Positions 17,549 through 24,759 of a stretch of 53,915 nucleotides of DNA are shown in pieces; within the stretch, counting starts at the first letter, position 1, and every line of letters starts with the position of its first letter. This stretch comes from CAYVOV01 sp964453525. Lineage in GTDB: Bacteria; Chloroflexota; Dehalococcoidia; Dehalococcoidales; UBA2162. The translations under genes and the position numbers were made by a program. Below the pieces are notes generated by a model. It searched no databases. It saw only the letters and a program-made list of their open reading frames with translations, and was not told where the DNA came from. The stretch covers positions 1 through 53,915 of the forward strand of contig CAYVOV010000025.1 of NCBI GenBank assembly GCA_964453525.1, read 5' to 3'.

Positions 17549-17940
17549 CTTCGATTAATGCTTCTTCTTCCCCTTTCGCTTTTCCAGTGCCCTTTAATTA
17601 TTTAAATCTTCTTCTGAAATACCCACTTTTGTCGTAACCGTTGTAAATACCTCTTCTAAATTATTCATGATTATAGACTCTGGTATTTCCAGATTAAGAA
17701 ACATTCATGTTGTTGAATATACCCTATAGGGATTACCAACAATAATACTTTGGTATAATTTTGGATAGCCATAAGTATCACTTCAGTGATACCTTGGGAT
17801 CATTATGGCACCGGGTAAAAGAGAAAAACGGGTGTTTTTTAAGGAATGGCACCTTTTTATCGAATTACTCTTGAGTGAAATAACACTTCAATAATCGCAT
17901 ACAGGATTCAGGAGGTACGGCCGGTATCTGTGATAGTCGG
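17549..17940. other. AT-rich intergenic region
   Basis: No supported gene. On the minus strand a 24-codon frame (17668-17594, MNNLEEVFTTVTTKVGISEE) lacks a ribosome binding site and is followed in frame by a basic stretch (RALEKRKGKKKH) after one TAA, so a broken small gene is conceivable but weak. An inverted repeat TATCACTTCAGTGATA lies near 17777. Confidence 0.4.
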
Positions 17941-18654
17941 TTACTTCCTGCCAACAGGAATAACGTATAGAGGTGCCTCATCTTGGTGCAGCTGGAGGAC
18001 TCCGGCTACTTCTTCATCATCGAAGGCTCCCGCGGTGACCAGTCCCAGGCCCATTGCCGTAGCCTGGAGGCATAAATTCTGCGCGGCGTGTCCCACCTCG
18101 ATGTGAACGTATCTTATGCCTCTATCACCGTATTTCCGGGTTGTTCTCTCATAGACAGCGGTAAATACAAAGATGGCAGCCCCGTTCCTGACACTACCCT
18201 GTCCCAGAGCAGCATCAGCGAGTTCGTCCCTTATATCGCCCTCCATGATTTTCCGGAGCCGGTGCTCGTCCGGTTCATATCTGTAAATGCCGGGGCTCAG
18301 ATTCTCGACATTCCCGGCTACTACGTATATTTCGAGAGGATAGAGAGCTCCTGCGGATGGGGCGGTCCTGAAACCTCTGGGGTCGGTGGTCCCCTGAGCT
18401 GCCCAGAGTAACTGAGATACCTCCCGGAGTGCTAAAGGCTCTCCGGTATAACTCCTTGTCGACCTTCTTGAAAGCAGGCTTTGTTCAATAGATACGTCAC
18501 TTTCATATCTCGGCTCAGGCAGTATTACCGTCGAGGCATCCCCCTGCTCTGGACTCTCCGGCTGAACTGAAGACGGCTGGCCGCAGCCGGTAGAAAAAGA
18601 TATCAGAATCGCGACCAGGCAGGACAGGTATGTCAGATGAAAACGGTATTTCAT
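17941..18654 (-). CDS. SagB/ThcOx-type nitroreductase-fold oxidoreductase, putative lipoprotein
   Basis: 237 residues. A signal-peptide-like start ends in STGC (Cys24; the -3 Ser is unusual), then comes a linker and an FMN-dependent nitroreductase fold of the SagB branch: LLSRRSTRSYTGEPLALREVSQLLWAAQG, RTAPSAGALYPLEIYVV, and GHAAQNLCLQATAMGLGLVTAGAF. SagB enzymes oxidise azolines in peptide natural products, but no precursor peptide or cyclodehydratase gene is here. An extracytoplasmic flavin reductase is an alternative. It has its own promoter and lies 128 bp beyond the end of the reductive-dehalogenase-like gene. Confidence 0.85.
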   Translation of the reverse strand: MKYRFHLTYLSCLVAILISFSTGCGQPSSVQPESPEQGDASTVILPEPRYESDVSIEQSLLSRRSTRSYTGEPLALREVSQLLWAAQGTTDPRGFRTAPSAGALYPLEIYVVAGNVENLSPGIYRYEPDEHRLRKIMEGDIRDELADAALGQGSVRNGAAIFVFTAVYERTTRKYGDRGIRYVHIEVGHAAQNLCLQATAMGLGLVTAGAFDDEEVAGVLQLHQDEAPLYVIPVGRK

Positions 18655-18684
18655 TTTTTAATCCCGTATTTATTTTAGGTTATG

Positions 18685-18713
18685 AGTTTAGTTATCTCAG
18701 GCGAGTTTGTCAA
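18685..18713 (-). promoter_or_regulatory. Promoter for the SagB-type gene
   Basis: Minus strand TTGACA (18713-18708), 17 bp, TAAACT (18690-18685). Confidence 0.7.
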
Positions 18714-18782
18714 TAAAAAAATGAGTAACCAGGAAGCTTTATCAGCTACCTGTATAACGAAATCGCTGTCACAGAGTCGTTG

Positions 18783-20015
18783 TTACAAATGACCTCTTAT
18801 CCTGCGCCCGTTGCCGTATCCGCTGGCGGGCTGCCATTCAGTCCAGAAGTTATCCGGTTTTCTCTGCCTGCCATAGCCGAATAAATCATCCAGTTTGACA
18901 TAAAGAGAGTCAGCCCATCTGGCATTATCGGTAAACCAGCGTACTGTGCGGTGAAAGGGGGTGTAGTCCTTGTTATAGGGACAGGTTGCTATACAGGACA
19001 CACAGGGTGTTTGAACCCGGGACCAGTAGGTCCGGCAGGTCTCGGCATTTATCGGCCATTTCATTGCGCCGGGATTGTTCGACCTGTTATTCGGTTCGGC
19101 AGTCCGTTCGCCGGTCATAATCGACCGTGACGGGCAGGAACGGGCGCATTTCATACAGGCTCCGCAGAATTCCGTTACCCCAAAGTCTATCGGCGGGTCA
19201 GCCACCAGCGGTAAATCAGTAATCACCTTGCTGAGCCTTACCCGCGGACCGAACTCCGGAGTAATCAAGATTCCATTTCTGCCGATATCACCCAGTCCGG
19301 CCTGCATCGCCATCGGTATTGACAGGGCAGTATCATTGCCACTCTCAATGGCCTGATATCCCAGATAACGGATGAAAGACGCCAGGTGGGCGTTGGTGAC
19401 TGCCATTCGGCTGTACCCCATGCGGGTTGCCGCATTGGCGGTGTAGGTATTAAAATACCTGATCAGTTTGTAGTCCATTTCAAAACCCAGGACAATAGCA
19501 TACTGAAACTCATCCGGTATTTCCTTGACCATCGGCGAGGATTCGGCAGATTCATATACCCAGCGCCGGTCGAGCTTGCAGATGCCAACAAGGTCGGCAC
19601 CGAACCACCGGGCTGCCTTCTTAACCATACCGGTGAGCTCTGCCACATCATGGGTATCGGCCTTTACTCCCTCCGGCAACCGGTAGGTCATAATCGAAGC
19701 CATCTGGTTTACCGCAGGGGGTATCCCGTCTTCGGTTCCGAGAGCAGCCCCGGATGGCAGATTAAGGCCGAGACCGGCCGGCACATTCGGCCGCGAGATA
19801 CTTGTTCCGGCATTGCTTCCCCACCTCAGTGCCTGGTCTTCAAGGGTGAAACCAGCCTTTTCCCCCGCCGAACCGGCAATCGACCAGTTCTCCAGCAGGC
19901 TCTTTATCTCCGAGTCCCACATCGGCCGGGTAAACATCTGGTTCCTCGGGTCAAACCTCTCTATTGGGCCTGCAACATACTTCTTTTCCCATTCAGCCAG
20001 TGTGATTTTTCTCAT
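18783..20015 (-). CDS. Reductive dehalogenase-like corrinoid/Fe-S protein without Tat signal
   Basis: 410 residues with the catalytic-domain pattern of RdhA: GVKADTHDVAELTGMVKKAARWFGADLVGICKLD, LGYQAIESGNDTALSIPMAMQAGLGDIGRNGILITPEFGPRVRL, then two [4Fe-4S] sites (Cys284/287/290/294 and Cys327/338/341/345, each closing in CP). Respiratory RdhA proteins begin with a twin-arginine signal; here the first residues (MRKITLAEWEKKYV) carry none, so it may stay in the cytoplasm or reach the membrane through a partner. Two three-helix membrane proteins are encoded just upstream. Promoter at 20060-20089 and a GGAG site support the start. Whether it acts on organohalides is unknown; related proteins include epoxyqueuosine reductase. 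Confidence 0.85.
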   Translation of the reverse strand: MRKITLAEWEKKYVAGPIERFDPRNQMFTRPMWDSEIKSLLENWSIAGSAGEKAGFTLEDQALRWGSNAGTSISRPNVPAGLGLNLPSGAALGTEDGIPPAVNQMASIMTYRLPEGVKADTHDVAELTGMVKKAARWFGADLVGICKLDRRWVYESAESSPMVKEIPDEFQYAIVLGFEMDYKLIRYFNTYTANAATRMGYSRMAVTNAHLASFIRYLGYQAIESGNDTALSIPMAMQAGLGDIGRNGILITPEFGPRVRLSKVITDLPLVADPPIDFGVTEFCGACMKCARSCPSRSIMTGERTAEPNNRSNNPGAMKWPINAETCRTYWSRVQTPCVSCIATCPYNKDYTPFHRTVRWFTDNARWADSLYVKLDDLFGYGRQRKPDNFWTEWQPASGYGNGRRIRGHL

Positions 20016-20059
20016 TGATTCACTCCACCGCGATTAATCAAGTTCTGTAATATTGTCAT

Positions 20060-20089
20060 ACTATATTACCGTCATAAGGGCGAAGTCAA
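20060..20089 (-). promoter_or_regulatory. Promoter for the reductive dehalogenase-like gene
   Basis: Minus strand TTGACT (20089-20084), 18 bp, TATAGT (20065-20060). Predicted leader about 40 nt. Confidence 0.6.
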
Positions 20090-20215
20090 TGTTACGGAAA
20101 GGGAAATATTAAATAGATGAAGGTAAGTGACAATTGAATGTGCAAGAAATGGGGTAGTCTATGCGACGTGAGTGGCAGGAATGCGGACTTTGTTTCCTCT
20201 CTGAGTCCACCACGC

Positions 20216-20518
20216 TCAGGTAAATATTACAAATATACTGTGCACAACGGCAAACAGTTCCACGGTACACATTAATACCAGTCCGGTTATTGACGCGTTA
20301 CTGGCTAACGTGGATTTCCTGATTACCCACAGCATAAAGGATATGAATGAAAATATGACCAGGCCAACCATTATCCCGGGTATTAGGCCGGCGGTACCAA
20401 TGCTTAAAGAGTCTTCAACCACGCCAAGGTAGGTCACCCCGTAATAGTTCAGAGCAAGGTCGATAATGATCAGAATCAGGCACGCTATCATTAATTTTGA
20501 TACTATTTGATTTGTCAC
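20216..20518 (-). CDS. Three-helix membrane protein, paralogue B
   Basis: 100 residues with three hydrophobic segments (about 8-27, 41-64 and 75-99). It aligns without gaps to the protein at 20832-21134 with about 60% identical residues by hand count. The start is GTG with AGGAG upstream. It lies directly before the reductive-dehalogenase-like gene on the same strand. Canonical RdhB anchors are of similar size and also have three helices, and in some operons precede rdhA; I could not confirm an RdhB signature. Function unknown. Confidence 0.8.
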   Translation of the reverse strand: MTNQIVSKLMIACLILIIIDLALNYYGVTYLGVVEDSLSIGTAGLIPGIMVGLVIFSFISFMLWVIRKSTLASNASITGLVLMCTVELFAVVHSIFVIFT

Positions 20519-20831
20519 TTTTCACTCCTGGAATAGGTGCTATCAGAGCAGTAGAATTTAACCAGATGACGAACTCAGAAAGGGTTAAAAATTCCTATCC
20601 CGGAGTATCCATTCTAGCAGAGTGGGGGCGAGGTGGCAAATGTGTCCGCAGGTGAATTACAGGCGTAATGTTATCTCTAGAAATGATATTTTACGGTGAG
20701 TGTAGCTCTAGCTGAAACAGTTCCGGCTCCCGGCTAAAAGATACCGGAGTCATCCTCTTTCTCCAGTCGGATAATCCTGATACCCGACCGGCAGGCAGCC
20801 TTGTTCCTTCACTATCTTTGATTCCCCGTGC
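20519..20831. other. Gap between the two membrane-protein paralogues
   Basis: About 310 bp with no gene, repeat or convincing promoter seen. Confidence 0.45.
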
Positions 20832-21134
20832 TCATAAATATATTATCGAGAGATTATGCACTACTGCAACCATCTCCACGCCGCACATCAACACCAGTCC
20901 GGATATCGAGGCGCTCCTTGCAATTGCAGATTTGCTCAGTACCCATAGCACAAAGGTCATAAACGAAAACAGGACCAGGACAACCATTAGCCCGGGTACC
21001 AGACCGGCATTGCCGATGATAAAGGAGCCTTCAACCATTCCCAGGTATTTCACCCCGAAGTAGGTGATTGTGAGGTCGATAAGGATTAGAATCAAGCATA
21101 TTATCATCAGTACTGATATTGTTCGATTTGTCAT
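20832..21134 (-). CDS. Three-helix membrane protein, paralogue A
   Basis: 100 residues, three membrane segments, same length and spacing as the protein at 20216-20518. Conserved between the two: MTN at the start, ID near residue 20, Y-G-V-x-Y-L-G-x-V-E, AGLxPG, SGLVLMC-like T/SGLVLMC and the AVVH end. The invariant Asp, Glu and His inside or next to membrane segments are unusual for a plain anchor. ATG with GGAGGTGG upstream; promoter at 21216-21244. Confidence 0.8.
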   Translation of the reverse strand: MTNRTISVLMIICLILILIDLTITYFGVKYLGMVEGSFIIGNAGLVPGLMVVLVLFSFMTFVLWVLSKSAIARSASISGLVLMCGVEMVAVVHNLSIIYL

Positions 21135-21215
21135 TTCCCCACCTCCGGAATTTAAATGATACTTATGTTCTCATTTACCCCCCGGTTCCAGTCGTCGAAC
21201 CTGACTTGGCGTCTG

Positions 21216-21244
21216 AGTTTAATCTAAATGTGATAATTTGTCAA
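21216..21244 (-). promoter_or_regulatory. Promoter for membrane-protein paralogue A
   Basis: Minus strand TTGACA (21244-21239), 17 bp, TAAACT (21221-21216). The rest of the gap 21135-21473 holds nothing I recognise. Confidence 0.7.
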
Positions 21245-21473
21245 TCCATAACAGGGGGCAATTCTGGTGCCTAAATCAATAAAAAAGGTGGAAATTTGAC
21301 AAGAATACATAAAATATCGGGTAAATACGAAAGAAGGGGCGGTATTATGCAGGTAATACCAGTCTGACGGACAGATACGGTGTCGTGTTGTGGGCCCGTT
21401 ATTGAGAAACCGACTCACAAGCTGGACATATTCAGGAGATAAAGCAGTTGAGGTCAATATTAGGTCAGTGCCG

Positions 21474-21752
21474 TCACTCCTGTGTGAATGGACTGACTAA
21501 ATACGTTTCTATCTCTCCTTCCAGGAGGACTGCTCCATTATTAAGTTTACGGCAGGCGTCGACAAGCCTCCGGGAAGGGTCTATCTCTCCTTTTTTAAGC
21601 GCATGCAATTCATCCGCTATGCTCATTGCTCCAAGAGCATGGGCTAATCCAGCATCAGAGGGGTCAGGTTTGACGCCGGCAACGCACGTATATCCGGTAA
21701 CAAAATTCCTGACATACGTGTAGGCTGCTTTTCTGGCTCCAATCTTATCCAT
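21474..21752 (-). CDS. Small protein of unknown function
   Basis: 92 residues, soluble, mostly helical with two cysteines (TGYTCVAG and VDACRKL). A strong ribosome binding site (GAGAGGAGGAAGG) and an upstream promoter support expression. No family recognised. It is separated from the neighbouring URO-D gene by that promoter region. Confidence 0.7.
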   Translation of the reverse strand: MDKIGARKAAYTYVRNFVTGYTCVAGVKPDPSDAGLAHALGAMSIADELHALKKGEIDPSRRLVDACRKLNNGAVLLEGEIETYLVSPFTQE

Positions 21753-21765
21753 ATCCTTCCTCCTC

Positions 21766-21834
21766 TCATTGGTTCAACGATGAAAAAGGGTACCTCGACC
21801 ATTTTTTCAACGGTTTTAGCACCCTTAGTCTCAT
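21766..21834 (-). CDS. Possible 22-residue leader ORF
   Basis: A very short basic, aromatic frame (MRLRVLKPLKKWSRYPF...) with an excellent ribosome binding site (CAGGAGGTGATAAG) lies between the promoter at 21899-21927 and the 92-residue gene, ending 13 nt before its ATG. It may be translated to couple or regulate the next gene. Confidence 0.4.
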   Translation of the reverse strand: MRLRVLKPLKKWSRYPFSSLNQ

Positions 21835-21898
21835 CTTATCACCTCCTGATTAACTCGGAGACGGAGATGGTTCAGGTTATTTCATATATCAGCGCTAT

Positions 21899-21927
21899 AG
21901 TTTAATCCTACTGTAACAATCTGTCAA
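21899..21927 (-). promoter_or_regulatory. Promoter for the 22- and 92-residue ORFs
   Basis: Minus strand TTGACA (21927-21922), 17 bp, TAAACT (21904-21899). Confidence 0.7.
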
Positions 21928-21960
21928 TACCGGAAAAGGAAAAAGTTTTATAAAAATAAT

Positions 21961-21986
21961 GCGGCGGCACTTGATAGTGCCGCCGC
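21961..21986 (-). terminator. Terminator after URO-D paralogue 2
   Basis: 10-bp perfect GC-rich stem (GCGGCGGCAC with GTGCCGCCGC), 6-nt loop, T-rich on the minus-strand side. Confidence 0.7.
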
Positions 21987-22013
21987 AATTCTATTATTTT
22001 ACCTTTTAAGGTT

Positions 22014-23330
22014 TTAAGGGTGGTATTTCTTGGCAGAATCTATCATTGCTTTGAGGTTTTCCGGTTTGGCTTCATCAATGGAGCTGCCGTGTGTGAGGAT
22101 GAAACCGCTGCCCTTGCCGCAGACCTCGATGAGCTTCCTGCAGTATTCCTCAACATCCTGCGGTGACCCTATCTGCAGCAGGCTTGACGGCACATTGCCC
22201 ATAATGCACAGGTGGTCTTTCAGTATTTCCTTCGCCCGGAACATATCTACAATATCGAAATGGACAACAGCCTTACCTTTCGGTAATTCGAGGAAATACT
22301 CAATACGGTCGCCGTATCCTCCCTCGCAGAACGGCATGGGGATATATCCAAGCTCGATGGAAGTCAGCATGGCTTTTTTAAGTCCCGGCCAGTAGAATTT
22401 CTCAAATTGCTGCCTGGACATAAAGCCTTCGGCGCCCCGGTGAAGGGCAAGGAACAACCTCTTTGGATTACCTCTTTTATTGGGGTCGGCCGGGGTTGCC
22501 CTGTTAATCCGGTTTTCGAGGATTCTATCGCAGGCGGCGATGAGCTCATCGGGGTGGCGGAACATATCCAGCATGGCACCGTGCATTCCCCTGTAAAAAT
22601 CTGAAATGCTATCGAAAGGAGCCCCGCCGGCACCTCCTATATAGCTGTTGGCAAGCAGTCCCAACCTTGCCATATCTTCCTCCATGCTCCCCACCGCATT
22701 CTGCCATTTCTCCTGGGCTATCCCGGCTTTCAGTAAAGCCCTTCCCATTGTCTTGAAGTCCTCCGATGTAAAAACCGGAGTCATACCGGCAAAGCCTATT
22801 GCCCTGTCAGCAATGGGAGGAAGATTAGCCAGGGGCTTTAGCGACTCGAACGCCCTCGGCAGGACATACCTGAGGAAAAAGCCGGTTGGGTCAGACATGA
22901 AAAGGTCGTATTCGTCCTCCATCATGCACTCAATATCGATTGCCTGATGGGAAACATCGGGGGGAAGCGGGCCGCCGGGCCACTTTGTCTGCGTCGGATT
23001 CAGCGCCTCCAGAGCTTCTCCGGAACTCATTCCCGAATAGCTCTGGGACATATCAGGCTCAAAATCAACAATCGTCCTTAATGCCGCTTTTCTCCAGGCG
23101 ACGGCATCATAGTATGAGGTAGACTTGGGTATACCCAGATAGCGTGCCGGGAAATAGGTCATCCTGATAGAGACAGGCACTCTATCAGGTTCCTCTAAGG
23201 CTATTGCCTCTCTTGCTCTTTTTTCTCTCTCCTCATATAGTTGCTCCGGCGTTTTACCGTGTTTACGCTCGATTTCTTCTCGTATTTTCTTTTCTTCTTC
23301 CGTATACTCTCGCCCGGACTCCAGAGTCAT
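22014..23330 (-). CDS. Uroporphyrinogen decarboxylase-fold methyltransferase, paralogue 2
   Basis: 439 residues from the ATG at 23330, which has AGGAGGAGG upstream; the frame is open further, to 23441, without support. Same organisation as the protein at 15160: charged helical start, EPDRVPVSIRMTYFPARYLG, YIGGAGGAPFDSISDFYRG, then CIMGNVPSSLLQIGSPQDVEEYCRKLIEVCGKGSGFI and AKPENLKAM. No corrinoid gene accompanies this copy, so it may share the carrier at 16550. The stretch equivalent to the MtaA zinc motif reads MPFCEGGYGDRIEYF, and the C-terminal ligand position has THGSS. Confidence 0.87.
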   Translation of the reverse strand: MTLESGREYTEEEKKIREEIERKHGKTPEQLYEEREKRAREAIALEEPDRVPVSIRMTYFPARYLGIPKSTSYYDAVAWRKAALRTIVDFEPDMSQSYSGMSSGEALEALNPTQTKWPGGPLPPDVSHQAIDIECMMEDEYDLFMSDPTGFFLRYVLPRAFESLKPLANLPPIADRAIGFAGMTPVFTSEDFKTMGRALLKAGIAQEKWQNAVGSMEEDMARLGLLANSYIGGAGGAPFDSISDFYRGMHGAMLDMFRHPDELIAACDRILENRINRATPADPNKRGNPKRLFLALHRGAEGFMSRQQFEKFYWPGLKKAMLTSIELGYIPMPFCEGGYGDRIEYFLELPKGKAVVHFDIVDMFRAKEILKDHLCIMGNVPSSLLQIGSPQDVEEYCRKLIEVCGKGSGFILTHGSSIDEAKPENLKAMIDSAKKYHP

Positions 23331-23465
23331 TCTCCTCCTCCTTATTAATTGCATATTTTTCCTGAAACAGCCGTCTGACGTATCGCTCGGTGGCAGGTAA
23401 AGCAAATATAAAATGTTATTCTTTCTAGTGAATATTTGCAAATGATGAAGGAGTCTATACTGTAA

Positions 23466-23585
23466 CTAATACTGTACCTGTTGAGCCATCTGTCCCCCCT
23501 CGGTGGCTGCCGGGGCGCAGGATGTCAGCAACAGGACTATTACAATTGAATAACTCACTGCCAGCGATATGGTCTTGTTTTTCAT
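23466..23585 (-). CDS. Tiny lipoprotein (39 residues)
   Basis: MKNKTISLAV, a hydrophobic core (IVIVLLL) and a good lipobox (LTSC, Cys23) are followed by only 16 residues ending in QMAQQVQY. GGGAGTGG precedes the ATG. It may be a genuine small lipoprotein or the surviving start of a larger lost one; the region upstream also holds a gene remnant. Confidence 0.5.
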   Translation of the reverse strand: MKNKTISLAVSYSIVIVLLLTSCAPAATEGGQMAQQVQY

Positions 23586-23680
23586 TTACCACTCCCGGAA
23601 TACCGGTTATTCTGCCTTAAATCCGAAATGGTGACAGCCGCCGCTATCATATTGAGGTTTCAGTTGCCCCGGTTATCCGA

Positions 23681-23752
23681 TTAGAGGTGCGTATCCTGCA
23701 GTGTTCTGACCTGGCTTTCTAGCTTTTTAATCTTTGCCTCAAGTTCCTCCAC
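23681..23752 (-). pseudogene. Possible N-terminal remnant of a SnoaL-like protein
   Basis: A 23-codon frame from GTG encodes VEELEAKIKKLESQVRTLQD, the coiled start typical of SnoaL-like/nuclear transport factor 2 fold proteins, and then stops. No continuation was seen in other frames. Confidence 0.3.
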
Positions 23753-23876
23753 ATTCGTACGGAAGTACGGATAGCACAGTATATAAACGATGCATCGGGT
23801 AAGGCAATAATATCTAATACCGGACAGAGAAGTACCACGGCTTCCCCTGGTTTTCTGGAAGTAGCGAGGCTGTGTA

Positions 23877-24620
23877 ATGAGACCCAGGTCATATACCGAC
23901 TGTGATATCGGGATTATATTAAAAGTACCTGCCCTTGCGATTTGGAATATGGAAGAATCGAATACTCTTTCAATAAAAGAGAAATCAGGTTTCCTGGATA
24001 AGCTGCGGTTGATACGGTGGCCAGCGGTAGCTGTTTTATTGCTGGTGATATCAGTGGCGTTTGTCCTCACCTGGCAACTTCTGACCGGAAGCGTGCTCCC
24101 GGGTCTGCCACCGCCCGGTCTATCTTATCTGGAAAACAGCAATCCGGCTGAAGTGGATAATTCCAGATTACCGGTAACTCCCACAGCCGAGCTAAATATC
24201 ACCGGCAACCCACCGGACATCGATATAGACGAGTATGAGCTTGTTATAGATGGTCTGGTTTCATCACCGCAAAGCTTTACCTACCAGGAGCTAATGGAAT
24301 ACCCCGCCATCACCAGAAAAGTACTCTTAATATGTCCCGGTTTATTTGTCAATAATGCAGTCTGGACGGGCATACCCGTTAAAACGCTGCTAGAGGAAGC
24401 CGGCGTGCAACCTGATGCCTTTATCCTGGTATTCCGTGCCGCCGACGGCTACAGTAAGTATATTACAATCGATTCTCTGGATGAGTCTGACGTCTTTTTA
24501 GCCTATGGAGTAAACGGGGAGGTGCTGCCCCGGGAACACGGCTATCCGCTCCGCCTGGTTATAGAAGGCGAGTACGGGAACAAATGGGTAAAGTGGGTTG
24601 AGAGAATCGAAGTCATGTGA
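23877..24620 (+). CDS. Membrane-anchored molybdopterin-binding oxidoreductase (sulfite oxidase fold)
   Basis: 247 residues. One membrane anchor (WPAVAVLLLVISVAFVLTW, about 48-66), a Pro-rich linker, then the molybdopterin domain: ELNITGNPP, YELVIDGLV, YQELMEYPAITRKVLLICPG with the expected Mo-ligand Cys, AVWTGIPVKTLLEEAG and AADGYSKYI. The domain should lie outside the cytoplasm. A cytochrome or heme partner gene is absent. The ATG at 23949 (MEESNTL) would remove 24 weakly supported residues; the first ATG has a GAGG 7 nt upstream, so the start is uncertain. Confidence 0.85.
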   Translation: MRPRSYTDCDIGIILKVPALAIWNMEESNTLSIKEKSGFLDKLRLIRWPAVAVLLLVISVAFVLTWQLLTGSVLPGLPPPGLSYLENSNPAEVDNSRLPVTPTAELNITGNPPDIDIDEYELVIDGLVSSPQSFTYQELMEYPAITRKVLLICPGLFVNNAVWTGIPVKTLLEEAGVQPDAFILVFRAADGYSKYITIDSLDESDVFLAYGVNGEVLPREHGYPLRLVIEGEYGNKWVKWVERIEVM

Positions 24621-24665
24621 ATCTGTCACGATTCCTGCGGTGTTGAACCGGAAAGACAGGCAATA

Positions 24666-24696
24666 TAAAGGGGGGAATTTTCATTTCCCCCCTTTA
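24666..24696. terminator. Bidirectional terminator between convergent genes
   Basis: 12-bp stem (TAAAGGGGGGAA with TTCCCCCCTTTA) and a 7-nt loop, between the plus-strand gene ending at 24620 and the minus-strand gene ending at 24760. Confidence 0.75.
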
Positions 24697-24759
24697 TCAT
24701 TTCACAGGATTAAGGACTATATTGATATCGTATCGATGTCTACAGGTATGCTCTTAATT

